A stretch of DNA of 50,118 nt, from NCBI GenBank assembly GCA_021324185.1, contig JAJPJN010000165.1, positions 1 to 50,118 of the forward strand, written 5' to 3'. Positions 1 to 10,097 of the stretch are shown piece by piece. This stretch comes from Terriglobia bacterium (GTDB taxonomy: Bacteria > Acidobacteriota > Terriglobia > Bryobacterales > Bryobacteraceae). The position numbers and the translations under genes were made by a program. The notes below the pieces were generated by a model. That model searched no databases. It saw nothing but the letters and a program-made list of their open reading frames with translations, and was not told the DNA's origin. Every line of letters starts with the position of its first letter. Position 1 is the stretch's first letter.

Positions 1-677
1 CGCAGCGCAAAATGTCAGTCGCGGATCTCAAAGCACAGATCCGGCGTGAGCTGAGCGTCCAGAAGCTGTTCAATAAGGAGATCGGCTCGCACATCACCAT
101 CACCGACAAAGAAGTGGCCGATTTCTACAACGCCAACAAAGCCAGCTTCAATCTGCCGGAAAACAAAGTCCGGCTGGCGCAAATTCTGGTCACGCCAACG
201 CCTGAATCCACCATCAACAATCTGAAAAACGACAAGGCGCAAAACGATCAGCAGGCGCAGAACAAAATCAAAATGATTGAATTGCGCATCCGGCAGGGCG
301 AAGATTTCGCCACGCTGGCGCAGAACTATTCAGAAGACCAGTTTGCCGCCAACGGCGGAGATATCGGATTCGTACCGGAATCCGCTCTAGGCCAGGCGAA
401 CCCGGAGCTTCGCAAACTCATTCTGGACATGACGCCCGGCCAGGTCTCGCCGGTGATTCATACACCGGAAGGTTACCGGATCATCAAGCTGATCTCTAAG
501 GAACCGGCGGGCCAGCGTGAGTTGAGCGACCCGCGCGTGCAGGAAGAGATTCGCCAAGGCCTGTTCCAAGGCAAGGAACAGGTGCTGCGCGCCGCCTTTT
601 ATGAAGTTGCGCGCAGCGAAGCGAAAGTGGTCAACTATTACGCAGAATCGGTTTTAGAAACCCGGGATAAAAAGTAA
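1..677 (+). CDS. SurA/PpiC-type periplasmic peptidyl-prolyl isomerase (3' part)
   Basis: The frame is open from the left edge, so the N-terminus, including any signal peptide, lies outside the window. The visible protein starts with a SurA-like chaperone segment, followed by a parvulin domain that begins around LAQILVTP and continues through GEDFATLAQNYSED, NGGDIGFV and TPEGYRIIKLI. These are hallmarks of PpiC/SurA rotamases that help fold outer-membrane proteins in the periplasm. The C-terminus ends in a charged helix. Only 4 bases separate its stop from the next start, so it is probably co-transcribed with the glycosyltransferase. Family assignment is firm; SurA versus another PpiC paralogue cannot be decided from this part. 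Confidence 0.88.
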   Translation, partial: QRKMSVADLKAQIRRELSVQKLFNKEIGSHITITDKEVADFYNANKASFNLPENKVRLAQILVTPTPESTINNLKNDKAQNDQQAQNKIKMIELRIRQGEDFATLAQNYSEDQFAANGGDIGFVPESALGQANPELRKLILDMTPGQVSPVIHTPEGYRIIKLISKEPAGQRELSDPRVQEEIRQGLFQGKEQVLRAAFYEVARSEAKVVNYYAESVLETRDKK

Positions 678-681
678 GCTC

Positions 682-1710
682 GTGGGCTCGCCCCCTCCTG
701 TCGCCCTTTCTGTCGTCGCTCCTTGTTTCAATGAGGAAGCTGCTCTCGCGGCTTTCCATGAACGCATGTCGAAGGCATGTTCCGCCGTTGCCGGTCCATC
801 AGGCAATTGGGAGATTGTGCTGGTGAACGACGGTTCCCGCGATCGCACCTTCGAAGTCATGAAGGAACTCTGCGCATCAGATCCTCATGTGATCGCGATT
901 AACCTGGCGCGTAACTTCGGCCATCAGATCGCGTTGACCGCCGGCTTGGCGCAGTGCCGCGGCGACCGTGTGCTGATGATCGATGCCGACCTGCAGGACC
1001 CGCCGGAATTAGTGGTGCCCATGATGCAGGTGATGGATTCGACCGCCGCCGATGTCGTCTACGGCCAGCGGCGCGGGCGCGCCGGCGAGACGCGTTTCAA
1101 GACCTGGACGGCCGCTATCTTCTACCGCCTGTTTCGTGCGCTGGTCGACATAGACGTACCGCTCGATACCGGCGATTTTCGCCTGATGAACCGGCGCGCT
1201 TTGGACGTGCTGAACCAGATGCCCGAGCAGCACCGTTTTGTTCGCGGGCTGGTAGCGTGGATCGGCCTGCGGCAGATTCCGTTTCCCTATGACAGAGCGG
1301 CGCGTGTCGCGGGTGAGACCGGCTATTCGTTCGTCAAGATGGTTCGATTCGCCATGGATGCCATCACCAGTTTTTCTGTATTGCCTCTGCGACTCGCATC
1401 GCTCTTTGGCGTATTGATCGGCATTCTGGGAATTCTGGGCTTGGCGTACACCTTGGGTAGCTGGGCGTTCGGCTCCGTCGTGCAAGGCTGGACCAGCGTC
1501 GCCACCATCGTGCTCATCATCGGCGGTGTGCAGCTCGTTCTACTCGGAGTTTTCGGCGAATACTTGGGCAGGCTCTATCTCGAGGCAAAGCGCCGGCCGC
1601 TCTATGTCATTGAGAGTGTCGTGGCGCGAGGAATTCAGTCCGGCGATTCCTTCGCAAACACTACCTTGATAAAGGAGGAGACGCAACGAATATGGGATGG
1701 ACGCGATTAG
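682..1710 (+). CDS. Membrane-anchored family 2 glycosyltransferase (DPM1/GtrB-like)
   Basis: 342 residues with a GTG start. The N-terminal GT-A fold shows [18 protein letters not shown] and the metal-binding DADLQDPPE stretch typical of undecaprenyl/dolichyl-phosphate sugar transferases. Two hydrophobic helices follow (about residues 235-262 and 270-295), then the usual basic tail [19 protein letters not shown]. The family moves a sugar from a nucleotide donor to a polyprenyl phosphate on the inner face of the cytoplasmic membrane, for envelope glycan modification. The 3' end overlaps the next gene by 19 bp. Sugar and acceptor cannot be read from the sequence. Confidence 0.9.
   Translation: MGSPPPVALSVVAPCFNEEAALAAFHERMSKACSAVAGPSGNWEIVLVNDGSRDRTFEVMKELCASDPHVIAINLARNFGHQIALTAGLAQCRGDRVLMIDADLQDPPELVVPMMQVMDSTAADVVYGQRRGRAGETRFKTWTAAIFYRLFRALVDIDVPLDTGDFRLMNRRALDVLNQMPEQHRFVRGLVAWIGLRQIPFPYDRAARVAGETGYSFVKMVRFAMDAITSFSVLPLRLASLFGVLIGILGILGLAYTLGSWAFGSVVQGWTSVATIVLIIGGVQLVLLGVFGEYLGRLYLEAKRRPLYVIESVVARGIQSGDSFANTTLIKEETQRIWDGRD
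1671..1680 (+). promoter_or_regulatory. Strong Shine-Dalgarno for the ADOP permease
   Basis: AAAGGAGGAG lies inside the end of the glycosyltransferase gene, 11 bases before the ATG at 1692. It is a full anti-16S match with slightly long spacing, and it supports that ATG despite the gene overlap. Confidence 0.6.
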
Positions 1711-4280
1711 AACAATTTCTGCAGGATGTCCGTTACGGCGCGCGCCTGCTGTCTGGAAGCCCTAGCTTCACCATTGTCGCGTTGCTGATGCTCGCTCTCG
1801 GCATCGGCGCCAATACGGCCATTTTCAGCCTGATTGACGCGGTACTGTTGCGGTCTTTGCCCGTGCGCAATCCATCGCAACTCGTGGTGCTCCGATGGAG
1901 CGCGCATAAGGCGCTACATCTTGCAAGCAGCAGTTCGTTTGGCGATTGCGAGAGCAGTCACGGGAGTCCTTCCGGCTGCTCGCTATCGCTGCCGTTCTTC
2001 GAGCAAGTTCGGCGAGAGACAAAGGCGTTTTCGGGTGTCAGCGCGTTTGCCGGCCCAATACGGCTCTCCCTGAGCGGCAACGGTCCCGCGCGAATCGTAG
2101 ACGGAGAAATTGTCTCCGGCGATTACTTCTCAACGTTAGGCGTAAGCACAATCATTGGCCGCCCGTTACAGCCGAGCGATGATTCACCGTCAGCCTCACC
2201 GGCTCTTGTGCTCAGCTATGCGGAGTGGCAAGGCGCATTCGGTGCAGATCGCTCCGTAGTGGGACGGATCGTCGGTTTAAACGGCGTTCCGTTCACAATC
2301 GCTGGCGTTGCTGAGCCCGGATTTGCGAGCCTTACGCCAGGCAAAAGACAGAATTTATGGTTGCCGGTAGCGATGGCGCCGCGGCTGAAGATTCCCTGGG
2401 TGAGTGACATCCAACGAGTTGACGATTGGTGGCTCGTGATTATCGGACGGTTGCGTCCTGGCGCTTCGTTGGGACAGGCTCAGGCGGAAGTCAGCCTTTT
2501 ATTTCGGAACCAGGTCCTGTATGGCGCGAAGCCGCTTTCTCGCGCAGCGGACGATCCAAAGATAGCGCTGGTCCCGGCGCCCGAGGCACTGCGGGGAAGG
2601 CGCGGCTATTATTCGAAGACGCTTTATCCACTGCTATTCGCCGTCGCGCTCATCCTGCTCATCGCCTGTGCCAATATGGCTGGGCTGTTGCTCGCCCGCG
2701 GCAGCGCGCGCCGGAAAGAGATGGCGGTTCGGCTGGCGCTCGGAGCAGGCGCTTATCGAATTGCCCGCCAGTTGATCACCGAAAGCGTGATTCTCTCGAT
2801 CGCCGGCGGCGCACTGGGTGTGGTTTTCGCCTATTGGGGCATCCACGCGACAATTGCGCTGCTGGCAGATCCCAACGGCACGGCGTTCCCTTTCCCCGTC
2901 TCACCCGATTGGCGCATTCTGGTGTTCACAGCCTCCATCACTCTTTTGACTGGAATTCTTTTTGGCATTGCGCCTGCCATCCTCGGCACGAAAGTGGAGC
3001 TGACGCCCGCGCTCAAGCAAACCACTTCGACGGGCGCGGGCGGCTCTGGACCAGCGGGTGGCCGTATGCAACCGGGCAGCATGCTGGTCGCCGCGCAGGT
3101 AGCCCTGTCCGTACTGGTGCTGGTAGGTGCTGGCTTGCTGGTGCGCACGCTGCGAAATCTGCACGATATCAATCCTGGATTCGATACCAGGAACGTTCTG
3201 CTCTTCAGCATCAATCCGGCGCAATCAGGCTATAAAGACGCCGAGATTCCGAATCTTTATCGCGAGATCAAAGCGCGCCTGGCGGCGCTTCCCGGCGTGC
3301 TCTCGGCCAGCTATTCCTCCGGCCCATTGCTAAGCGGCGGGTACTGGAGCGAAGATGTCCATATTCCAGGCCAGCCGCAGAAGGCGACCGCAGAAGTGGA
3401 CATGCTCGCGCTGGGACCTGATTTCTTCCATACTTTAGGCATTCCGCTGCTTTCCGGCCACGTGTTCACTGCCAAGGATTTCAGGCCGGCTGCTCAAAGC
3501 TCGGTGCCCGCTCCATCTGCACCGGTTTCGGCCTCAGGTCCTCCGGTTCCCATGCTGGTGAATGCCGCGTTTGTGCGCCAGTACTTCCCAAAGCAAAACC
3601 CAATCGGCCAGCTCATCACGCAACAGAATGAAGACGGAACGGTGACGGGCAGGTGGCAGATTGCCGGCGTGGTAGGCGATACGAAGTACGCGAATCTGAC
3701 CCGTACGATCCGGCCTATGGCTTTTGTTCCGCTCACGGGCGGCGGAGCCTCTTTCGAGCTGCGCACAGCCTTGGATCCCACGACTTTGATACCCGCGGTT
3801 CGTCAGACGGTGAACCGGCTGGACCGCAATCTGCCGCTGTTTGATGTGACAACGCAGACAGGGAGCATCGAAAATCTGCTCAGACAGCAGCGAGTGCTGG
3901 CGCGGCTTGCCACGTTCTTTGGTCTGCTGGCGTTGGTTCTGACGTGCACAGGGTTATACGGATTGCTTTCCTATGAAGTGGTGCGGAGGACGCGCGAGAT
4001 CGGGATCAGAATGGCTCTGGGCGCCGAACCGGGCGACGTGCTGCGTGGTATTGAGGGACGCGGCATCCGAGTGATGGCGATCGGGCTGGCGGCCGGAATT
4101 GCGGGCAGCCTGGCTTTGACGCGCTTCTTGTCCAGCCTGCTGTTTGAGGTGAGCGCCTATGACCCACAGACGTTCGGGATCGTTTCACTAATCCTGCTGG
4201 TTGTGGCGCTGCTTGCGGGCTATATTCCGGCGCGCCGGGCTACTAAAGTCGATCCGATGGTGGCCTTGCGATATGAATAG
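1692..4280 (+). CDS. ADOP-type ABC transporter permease (MacB/FtsX-like)
   Basis: 862 residues. It opens with the cytosolic lead [15 protein letters not shown], typical of Acidobacteria duplicated orphan permeases, then TM1 ([21 protein letters not shown]), a large MacB-type periplasmic domain, an FtsX core (about residues 315-445), a second periplasmic domain and a C-terminal FtsX core ending in [22 protein letters not shown] sequence. It keeps both duplicated halves. No ABC ATPase gene lies next to it, which fits the 'orphan' description. The family is thought to act in lipid or lipoprotein export or in mechanotransmission, but the substrate is unknown. Confidence 0.93.
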   Translation: MGWTRLEQFLQDVRYGARLLSGSPSFTIVALLMLALGIGANTAIFSLIDAVLLRSLPVRNPSQLVVLRWSAHKALHLASSSSFGDCESSHGSPSGCSLSLPFFEQVRRETKAFSGVSAFAGPIRLSLSGNGPARIVDGEIVSGDYFSTLGVSTIIGRPLQPSDDSPSASPALVLSYAEWQGAFGADRSVVGRIVGLNGVPFTIAGVAEPGFASLTPGKRQNLWLPVAMAPRLKIPWVSDIQRVDDWWLVIIGRLRPGASLGQAQAEVSLLFRNQVLYGAKPLSRAADDPKIALVPAPEALRGRRGYYSKTLYPLLFAVALILLIACANMAGLLLARGSARRKEMAVRLALGAGAYRIARQLITESVILSIAGGALGVVFAYWGIHATIALLADPNGTAFPFPVSPDWRILVFTASITLLTGILFGIAPAILGTKVELTPALKQTTSTGAGGSGPAGGRMQPGSMLVAAQVALSVLVLVGAGLLVRTLRNLHDINPGFDTRNVLLFSINPAQSGYKDAEIPNLYREIKARLAALPGVLSASYSSGPLLSGGYWSEDVHIPGQPQKATAEVDMLALGPDFFHTLGIPLLSGHVFTAKDFRPAAQSSVPAPSAPVSASGPPVPMLVNAAFVRQYFPKQNPIGQLITQQNEDGTVTGRWQIAGVVGDTKYANLTRTIRPMAFVPLTGGGASFELRTALDPTTLIPAVRQTVNRLDRNLPLFDVTTQTGSIENLLRQQRVLARLATFFGLLALVLTCTGLYGLLSYEVVRRTREIGIRMALGAEPGDVLRGIEGRGIRVMAIGLAAGIAGSLALTRFLSSLLFEVSAYDPQTFGIVSLILLVVALLAGYIPARRATKVDPMVALRYE

Positions 4281-4300
4281 CGAGCCGGGCTAGCGCGAAC

Positions 4301-5779
4301 TCAGCGCGCCGTTTTCGGCTGCTTGCGAATCAGCTCCATGTATGTGCGCACATACTGCTGATCTTCGAGCGGAATCTCGTCGCGGTTGATCGCACCGCCT
4401 GAATCTGAGTGACGGCCTATTTTCTGAGAATAAGCAGTCTTCAGTTGCTGCTTGTTCGAAGACGTCTCGACCGCCATATCGCCGGTCACGTTGGTGGATC
4501 TTTTGCCGATGATCTCGGCCAGCTTGCCCATCGCCTGCAGTTGCTCGGCTTCTTTGAGCGCTTTGTCGCCGTCCTGGCGGCCGATTCCGGAATGGGCGTC
4601 CGCGCCTTTCTCGGGCAGCGAGTCGGAACTATGTCCCTGTGCGGCCTGCGTTCGTTCGGTGGCCTGCGCCTGCGGTTGTCCTTGCGAACTCTGCTCCTGG
4701 CTCGATTGCGCATTGCGCGCGTCTTGCGGCTGGCCGGCTTGCGCTTTTGCTGAGGTTTGGCTGGCTGCTTTTTCGTCCTCCGACGGCTGGCTATTCTGCT
4801 GGGATTGCTGCGAAGAATTTTGCCTCATTTTGGCCATGAGGCTGGACAAAGCGTCCTTCATTTTGTCCATCAAGCCTTGCGCGCCTTGCTGCCCGCCGGT
4901 GGACTCGTGCTTGGCGTCCGCATTTTGCGGGTTGGTTTCATTACTGGCGAGCTGATCAGGCTTTTTTTCGCTCGCCTGGGAACTGCCGGAATCCGCTTCC
5001 CTGTTCTGCCCCGGCGAATTCTGTGCAGCGTCATTCCTGCCCGATTCGGCGGGTTTCGCCGTGGCGGCTTTTTCGCTCGCGTCCGTGGCGTCGCCAGGCT
5101 GTTCCGATTCGCCCTGCTCTACACCGCCTGTTTTATGCTCCGGCAACTGGCTGCCGGCCTCCTGCGCGTTTCGTTGCGCGCGCGCGCCGGCTTCATCAGC
5201 AGGCAGGTGATTTTTTGCAAAAGGGTGATTTTCCAGCCGCTCGAATACGGGCGTGATTTGAACCGGAATTAAGGACTGCTCAAAGCTGATGCTCTTGGTA
5301 ACCAGGTAGCGGATGGCAAACAGTCCAAACGCCACACCTGCCAAGGCCGCCGTCAATGCCCAGGCCCGCGGCCAGCGCAGTGGAAAAGCCTTGGCCGGTT
5401 GAATGGCTGCCGCGAGTTCTTCGGCTTGCTGCAACTGGAATGCCGCTGCGGCGCTGCTTCGCCGATCGCTGCTGTGTTGCAGGAACCAGGCCGTCGAAAG
5501 CGAATCCTGTAAACCGAGCCGCTGATCCAGAATCTGAGCCGCCTGATAGGCCGATAGAATTCGGCGACGGATGCGAACGGCCGCGACCACCAATCCGCCG
5601 GCCGCCAGTAGCACGAGCCAGTACCAATGCAGGATCTGTGTTCCGAGCAGCAGAAGCAGGATGCAGCCTGCCAGCACCGGAGCGAAAGCAAACGCGAGCT
5701 GTTCAAGTGCAACCACAGCGAAATGCCGCCGGGCCGCACACCGCACGGCCTCTTGCACGCGATTTTGCGAAGGGACCAA
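4301..5779 (-). CDS. Membrane protein with long Q/S/A-rich disordered tail
   Basis: 492 residues, no recognised family. The N-terminal 160 residues hold a two-helix hairpin (about 27-68) and a third helix (about 137-158, WALTAALAGVAFGLFAIRYLV), with a charged helical segment between them. From about residue 180 to 420 the chain is rich in Q, S, A, N, E and D and almost certainly disordered. A short amphipathic patch (GLMDKMKDALSSLMAKM) and a more ordered C-terminus (about 420-490) interrupt the low complexity. It converges with the permease and diverges from aroC. The layout suggests an inner-membrane protein with a mobile arm, but no function can be named. Confidence 0.75.
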   Translation of the reverse strand: MVPSQNRVQEAVRCAARRHFAVVALEQLAFAFAPVLAGCILLLLLGTQILHWYWLVLLAAGGLVVAAVRIRRRILSAYQAAQILDQRLGLQDSLSTAWFLQHSSDRRSSAAAAFQLQQAEELAAAIQPAKAFPLRWPRAWALTAALAGVAFGLFAIRYLVTKSISFEQSLIPVQITPVFERLENHPFAKNHLPADEAGARAQRNAQEAGSQLPEHKTGGVEQGESEQPGDATDASEKAATAKPAESGRNDAAQNSPGQNREADSGSSQASEKKPDQLASNETNPQNADAKHESTGGQQGAQGLMDKMKDALSSLMAKMRQNSSQQSQQNSQPSEDEKAASQTSAKAQAGQPQDARNAQSSQEQSSQGQPQAQATERTQAAQGHSSDSLPEKGADAHSGIGRQDGDKALKEAEQLQAMGKLAEIIGKRSTNVTGDMAVETSSNKQQLKTAYSQKIGRHSDSGGAINRDEIPLEDQQYVRTYMELIRKQPKTAR

Positions 5780-5875
5780 ACTTGCTTCCGTTCCCTCGAT
5801 TATCCCATGCGAAAAGGAAACCGGAACCGCCTCGCCTGGTCTGCATTAACCTGTTCGTTACCATGTAGTTACGTA

Positions 5876-7048
5876 ATGCTGCGTTTCGAGACGGCAGGCG
5901 AGTCGCACGGCGAATGCCTGGTGGCGACTTTGACTGGCCTGCCTGCGGGAATCCCTGTCTGTTTAGACTACATCAACCGGCAACTCTGGCGGCGCCAGCA
6001 GGGCTACGGGCGCGGCGGACGGATGAAGATCGAAACAGATCAGGCCCATATCGTTTCCGGCATCCGTAACTCATTGACGGTTGGATCGCCTATCGCCATC
6101 CTGATCGAAAACAAGGATTGGAAGAACTGGACGGCGGCGCTGCCCGTTTTCACAGAAGATGCGGCAGCGGCCAAAGAGAAGCCGGTGACACGACCGCGCC
6201 CCGGTCACGCGGATCTGGCAGGGGCCATCAAATTCAATTTCCCCGACGCCCGCCACATTTTGGAACGCGCCAGCGCGCGCGAAACGGCGGCGCGGGTCGC
6301 ATTGGGCGCATTAGCCAAGACGTTTTTGAAACAGTTCGGCATTGAAGTGCTCAGCCACGTGATTGCCGTTGGTCCAGTTACGCTGCAGCGGCAGGCCAAA
6401 TGGGAGGAACTGGTCCGGCTGAGCGAGCGCGATGAGATTCTGCTCGGCTGCGTGGACGCGGATACAGAGAAGCAAATGAAAGAAGCGGTGGATCACGCCT
6501 ACCGCACCGGAGATACCGTTGGCGGCATCTTTGAAGTAGTCGCACATGGCCTGCCTCCGGGATTGGGGTCGCATATTGCGTGGGACACGCGGCTCGACGG
6601 ACGCCTGGCACAGGCTATTGTTTCGATTCAAGCGGTAAAAGGCTGCGAGATCGGTAGCGCCGAGGATTCGGCGCGCGCCTACGGGAGCACGGTTCAGGAC
6701 ACGATTCACTATGACAAGCAGGAGCGGATGTTCTTTCGTGGATCGAACCGGGCCGGAGGACTGGAAGGCGGCATTACAAACGGCCAGGACATTATTGTTC
6801 GAGGGTTCCTGAAGCCTATTTCGACGCTGCGCCGGCCGCTGGAATCGGTCGATCTGCCGACGCGTGATCCGGCGCTCGCTGCCTACGAGCGCAGCGATGT
6901 AGCCGTTGTGCCGGCCGCGGGCGTCATCGGCGAGGCGATGACCGCGCTCATCCTCGCCCAGGCGTTTTTAGAAAAATTTGGAGGAGATTGGCTCGGTGAG
7001 ACCCGGCGCAATTACGAAAATTATCTGGCACAGGTTAAGAGTTACTGA
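5876..7048 (+). CDS. aroC: Chorismate synthase
   Basis: Converts EPSP to chorismate using reduced FMN, the last shared step of aromatic biosynthesis. The ATG at 5876 gives 390 residues starting MLRFETAGESHGE, matching the family N-terminus. The frame is open further upstream, but that part overlaps the divergent gene and reads as non-coding. Visible signatures are GESHG, YGRGGRM, RPGHADLAGAIKF, SARETAARVA and GGLEGGITNGQDI. It heads a dense run aroC-def-fmt-argJ with gaps of a few bases or overlaps, likely one transcript. Confidence 0.97.
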   Translation: MLRFETAGESHGECLVATLTGLPAGIPVCLDYINRQLWRRQQGYGRGGRMKIETDQAHIVSGIRNSLTVGSPIAILIENKDWKNWTAALPVFTEDAAAAKEKPVTRPRPGHADLAGAIKFNFPDARHILERASARETAARVALGALAKTFLKQFGIEVLSHVIAVGPVTLQRQAKWEELVRLSERDEILLGCVDADTEKQMKEAVDHAYRTGDTVGGIFEVVAHGLPPGLGSHIAWDTRLDGRLAQAIVSIQAVKGCEIGSAEDSARAYGSTVQDTIHYDKQERMFFRGSNRAGGLEGGITNGQDIIVRGFLKPISTLRRPLESVDLPTRDPALAAYERSDVAVVPAAGVIGEAMTALILAQAFLEKFGGDWLGETRRNYENYLAQVKSY

Positions 7049-7051
7049 TTG

Positions 7052-7567
7052 ATGGTTCGAAAGATTTTAAAGTATGGCGAGCCGGTGCTGGAGACAAAAG
7101 CCGAGCCGGTAACGGAGTTTGATACCGCTGAGCTGCGCGAGCTGATCGCCGATATGTGGGAAACGATGTATGCAGCAAAGGGTGTCGGCCTGGCGGCGCC
7201 GCAGATCGGGACAAGCAAGCGGATTTCGGTGATTGATATCAGTGTTGGCGAGGACGAAAAGCAGAAGATCGTCATTATCAATCCCGAAATCACGTTCAGT
7301 GAAGGCAAGCAGAGCGGTGAAGAAGGCTGCCTCAGCATACCGGGGTTCCGCGAGCCTGTTTCACGCGCCAATAAAGTCAAAGTTCGGGCGCAAAACGAAA
7401 AAGGAGAAATCATCGAATTGGACGGCGAGGAGTTGCTGGCGCGCGCTTTTCAACATGAGATCGATCATCTGAACGGCATCCTGTTCATCAATCATTTGAG
7501 CGCTCTAAAACGCGATATTATTCGCCGGAAAATCAAGAAGCTGCAGAAAGCGGGCGAGTGGGATTGA
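7052..7567 (+). CDS. def: Peptide deformylase
   Basis: Removes the formyl group from the initiator methionine of nascent proteins. All three motifs are present: GVGLAAPQIG, EEGCLSIPG and HEIDH; the metal ligands are C93, H135 and H139. 171 residues is a normal type 1 length. I use the ATG at 7052, which follows the aroC stop by 3 bases; a TTG at 7049 would add one residue. It is followed 3 bases later by fmt, the enzyme doing the reverse modification on initiator tRNA, a widely conserved pairing. Confidence 0.97.
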   Translation: MVRKILKYGEPVLETKAEPVTEFDTAELRELIADMWETMYAAKGVGLAAPQIGTSKRISVIDISVGEDEKQKIVIINPEITFSEGKQSGEEGCLSIPGFREPVSRANKVKVRAQNEKGEIIELDGEELLARAFQHEIDHLNGILFINHLSALKRDIIRRKIKKLQKAGEWD

Positions 7568-7570
7568 CGC

Positions 7571-8497
7571 TTGCGCACAGTTTTTTTGGGCACGCCTGAA
7601 TTCGCTGTTCCGTCTCTCGAAGCATTGCATTCGGCCGGGCACGAAATCGTGGCCGTCTATACGCAACCTGACCGGCCCAAAGGGCGCGGCAATCAGCTAG
7701 CGGAATCCCCGGTAAAGATAGCGGCTGGAAAACTCGGCGTCGAAGTGCGCCAGCCGGAAAGAATTCGCAGAGCACCGTGCATTGAAGAGCTGCGCGCAAT
7801 CGCTCCTGACCTGATGGTGGTGGTGGGCTACGGGCAGATCATTCCGCAGAGCATTATCGACATACCACGATATGGAATTCTCAATGTCCATGCCTCGCTT
7901 TTGCCGAAGTATCGCGGCGCCGCTCCCATTCAGTGGGCCCTTGCCAACGGCGAATCCAGAACCGGCGTCACTATCATGCAGATAGATGCCGGGCTGGATA
8001 CGGGTGACATGCTGCTCAAAAGTGAAGTGAGCATCGGAGCGGATGAGACCGCACCGGAATTGAGCGCGCGGCTGGCCCCGCTCGGCGCCGAACTGCTGAT
8101 CAAAACGATCGCGGAGATCGAGAGCGGAACCGTCAGGCGGGAAAAGCAGAATGATGAAGAAGCAACCTACGCGCCGATTCTGAAGAAAGAGGATGGACGC
8201 ATCGATTGGTCGCGCACTTCGCAACAGATTTACAACCGGCTGCGCGGCTTTACGCCCTGGCCGGGCGCGTACACCAGCTTTCGCCAGCAGCCGCTGCTGA
8301 TTACCTGGGGCAAGCTTGCGCAAGCAGAAGCCGTTCCTGAGGCAACTGTTCAAATTCGCGATCGGCGCCTGTTTGCAGGCTGTGGCGAGGGCACCGTTTT
8401 CGAACTGCTGGAAGTGCAGCCCGCCGGAAAAAAGAAAATGGCTGCCGCCGCATTCCTGAACGGATACAAACTGGAATCAGGTGAGCGGCTGGGGTGA
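7571..8497 (+). CDS. fmt: Methionyl-tRNA formyltransferase
   Basis: Formylates Met-tRNAfMet with 10-formyl-tetrahydrofolate. 308 residues from a TTG start, 3 bases after def. The N-terminal catalytic domain shows RTVFLGTPEFAVPSLEAL, TQPDRPKGRG and VHASLLPKYRGAAPIQWA, which carry the folate-site Asn/His/Asp set of the family; the C-terminal OB-like tRNA domain starts around residue 205. The last 17 bases overlap argJ, implying coupled translation. Confidence 0.96.
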   Translation: MRTVFLGTPEFAVPSLEALHSAGHEIVAVYTQPDRPKGRGNQLAESPVKIAAGKLGVEVRQPERIRRAPCIEELRAIAPDLMVVVGYGQIIPQSIIDIPRYGILNVHASLLPKYRGAAPIQWALANGESRTGVTIMQIDAGLDTGDMLLKSEVSIGADETAPELSARLAPLGAELLIKTIAEIESGTVRREKQNDEEATYAPILKKEDGRIDWSRTSQQIYNRLRGFTPWPGAYTSFRQQPLLITWGKLAQAEAVPEATVQIRDRRLFAGCGEGTVFELLEVQPAGKKKMAAAAFLNGYKLESGERLG

Positions 8498-9683
8498 CAA
8501 GACCGTGATTCTTCCGTTGGGCTACCGCTATGCCGCGGAATATGCGGGCATTCGCAAACAGGAAAAGGACGATCTTGCGCTGATTGTTCCCGACAGCCCT
8601 GCGCAAGCCGCCGCGGTTTTTACGCAGAATGTCGTGCAAGCCTCGCCGGTACGGCTCGCTCGCAAACATCTGCATCGCTCGAACAGCAAAGTAGCAGCGG
8701 TCCTGGTGAACGCAGGCAATGCGAATTGCGCCACGCGCACCGGCGATAGAGTCGCGCTTGCGACGTGTAAAGCGCTGGCGCGCGCATTGCGAACCAAAAC
8801 CGAGTACGTGATTCCGTCGTCTACCGGCGTGATCGGGGTCGAGTTGGATTCCAAGCTCATCCTGGATGCTCTTCCTGGACTGATCGGGAAGCTCGCGCCT
8901 GATGCGTTCGACTCCGTCGCGGACGCCATTTTGACCACCGATACGCGCCGGAAGGTGGCATCTGAGGAACTGAAGCTTAAGAACGGCGTTGTGCGCGTGG
9001 CGGGCATGACGAAAGGATCCGGCATGATCCACCCCAATATGGCAACGACTCTCGGATTCGTGATGACGGATGCCGCAATGGATGCTGGTGAGTTACACAA
9101 ACTGCTAAGAGCAGCCACCGAGCGCAGCTACAACTCCTTATGCGTGGACGGCGACACGTCAACCAATGACATGGTGCTGCTGCTCGCCAATGGCGCTTCC
9201 GGCGTAAGGCCGGGAGGCAAGGAGCGGCTGGTTCTGCAGGAAGTGATTACCTGGGTGATGGAATCGCTGGCCGAACAGATCGCCGCCGACGGCGAAGGCG
9301 CACGCAAGCTGATTGTTATTCGCGCCTGCGGTTTCAAAACCAATGACGACGCGCGCCGGATTGCGCGCTCCGTTGCAAACTCGCCGCTGGTGAAGACTGC
9401 TATTGCGGGCAGCGATCCCAACTGGGGGCGCATTCTTGCTGCGGCGGGATATTCGGGCGTCAAGTTTGATCCTGCCGATATTGAGATTGACTTGCAGGGT
9501 GTTCCGGTCTGCCGCCGCGGCGTTGCTGCCGAATACGATGAACCTGAATTGAAACAGAAGCTGGATCAGGCGGAAGTGCGGATCCGGATTGCATCGAGAG
9601 CGAAAGGCAAAGGAGAAGCCCGTTTCTTTACCTGCGATCTCACCGAAGGCTACATTGAGATCAATGGCAGCTATCGCACGTGA
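8481..9683 (+). CDS. argJ: Bifunctional glutamate N-acetyltransferase / acetyl-CoA acetyltransferase
   Basis: ArgJ recycles the acetyl group between N-acetylornithine and glutamate in arginine synthesis, and can also acetylate glutamate from acetyl-CoA. It is made as one chain that cuts itself before a conserved threonine; here the site is MAT-TLGF with T189 as nucleophile, preceded by GMTKGSGMIHPN. Other signatures are NAGNANC, SSTGVIG and CVDGDTSTND, and the C-terminus ends in EINGSYRT as in the family. GTG start within the end of fmt; 400 residues is normal. Whether it is mono- or bifunctional is not decidable from sequence. Confidence 0.96.
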   Translation: MSGWGDKTVILPLGYRYAAEYAGIRKQEKDDLALIVPDSPAQAAAVFTQNVVQASPVRLARKHLHRSNSKVAAVLVNAGNANCATRTGDRVALATCKALARALRTKTEYVIPSSTGVIGVELDSKLILDALPGLIGKLAPDAFDSVADAILTTDTRRKVASEELKLKNGVVRVAGMTKGSGMIHPNMATTLGFVMTDAAMDAGELHKLLRAATERSYNSLCVDGDTSTNDMVLLLANGASGVRPGGKERLVLQEVITWVMESLAEQIAADGEGARKLIVIRACGFKTNDDARRIARSVANSPLVKTAIAGSDPNWGRILAAAGYSGVKFDPADIEIDLQGVPVCRRGVAAEYDEPELKQKLDQAEVRIRIASRAKGKGEARFFTCDLTEGYIEINGSYRT

Positions 9684-10095
9684 GCTAGCGGTGGTCGCGG
9701 CGTTGATCGCGAGCATCCCGTTTCAGCCGGCAACCGGCGCCTCTTCCGCTGCACGCGCGCAAGTTGCCGCAGTGGCCGAAGCGCTTAGCGCGGGTGATGC
9801 CGCCGAAGCCATGAGTCACTTTTCGAAATCCCTGCCCGATTACGACAAGCTGAGGCGCTATTTTGAAGGACTCGCAGCTTTCCAGGTGGAAAACGAATTA
9901 CAAATCACCGATGAGCAGGACTCGGAGAAACAGGCCGCTTTCACCATCACCTGGGACATCACATTAACCGATTTAGGAATGAGTGAGTCCAGGCGGCGCT
10001 CAGGAGAGATTCACGCCAAATTGGCTCTAGTGGACAACAAATGGAGCATTGTCGAGTTCACGCCCTTGGACATCTTCAATCCACAGCTTCACTGA
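9664..10095 (+). CDS. Small exported protein, possible NTF2-like fold
   Basis: 143 residues from the ATG at 9664, inside the last 20 bases of argJ. This start gives a clean signal peptide (MAAIARELAVVAALIASIPF, cleavage near ATGASS); a longer reading from 9589 would bury it. The mature part has a helix pair (VAAVAEALSAGDAAEAMSHFSKSL) and a beta-rich C-half ending WSIVEFTPLDIF, reminiscent of SnoaL/NTF2-like domains. That resemblance is weak. Probable last gene of the aroC run. Confidence 0.7.
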   Translation: MAAIARELAVVAALIASIPFQPATGASSAARAQVAAVAEALSAGDAAEAMSHFSKSLPDYDKLRRYFEGLAAFQVENELQITDEQDSEKQAAFTITWDITLTDLGMSESRRRSGEIHAKLALVDNKWSIVEFTPLDIFNPQLH

Positions 10096-10097
10096 AA

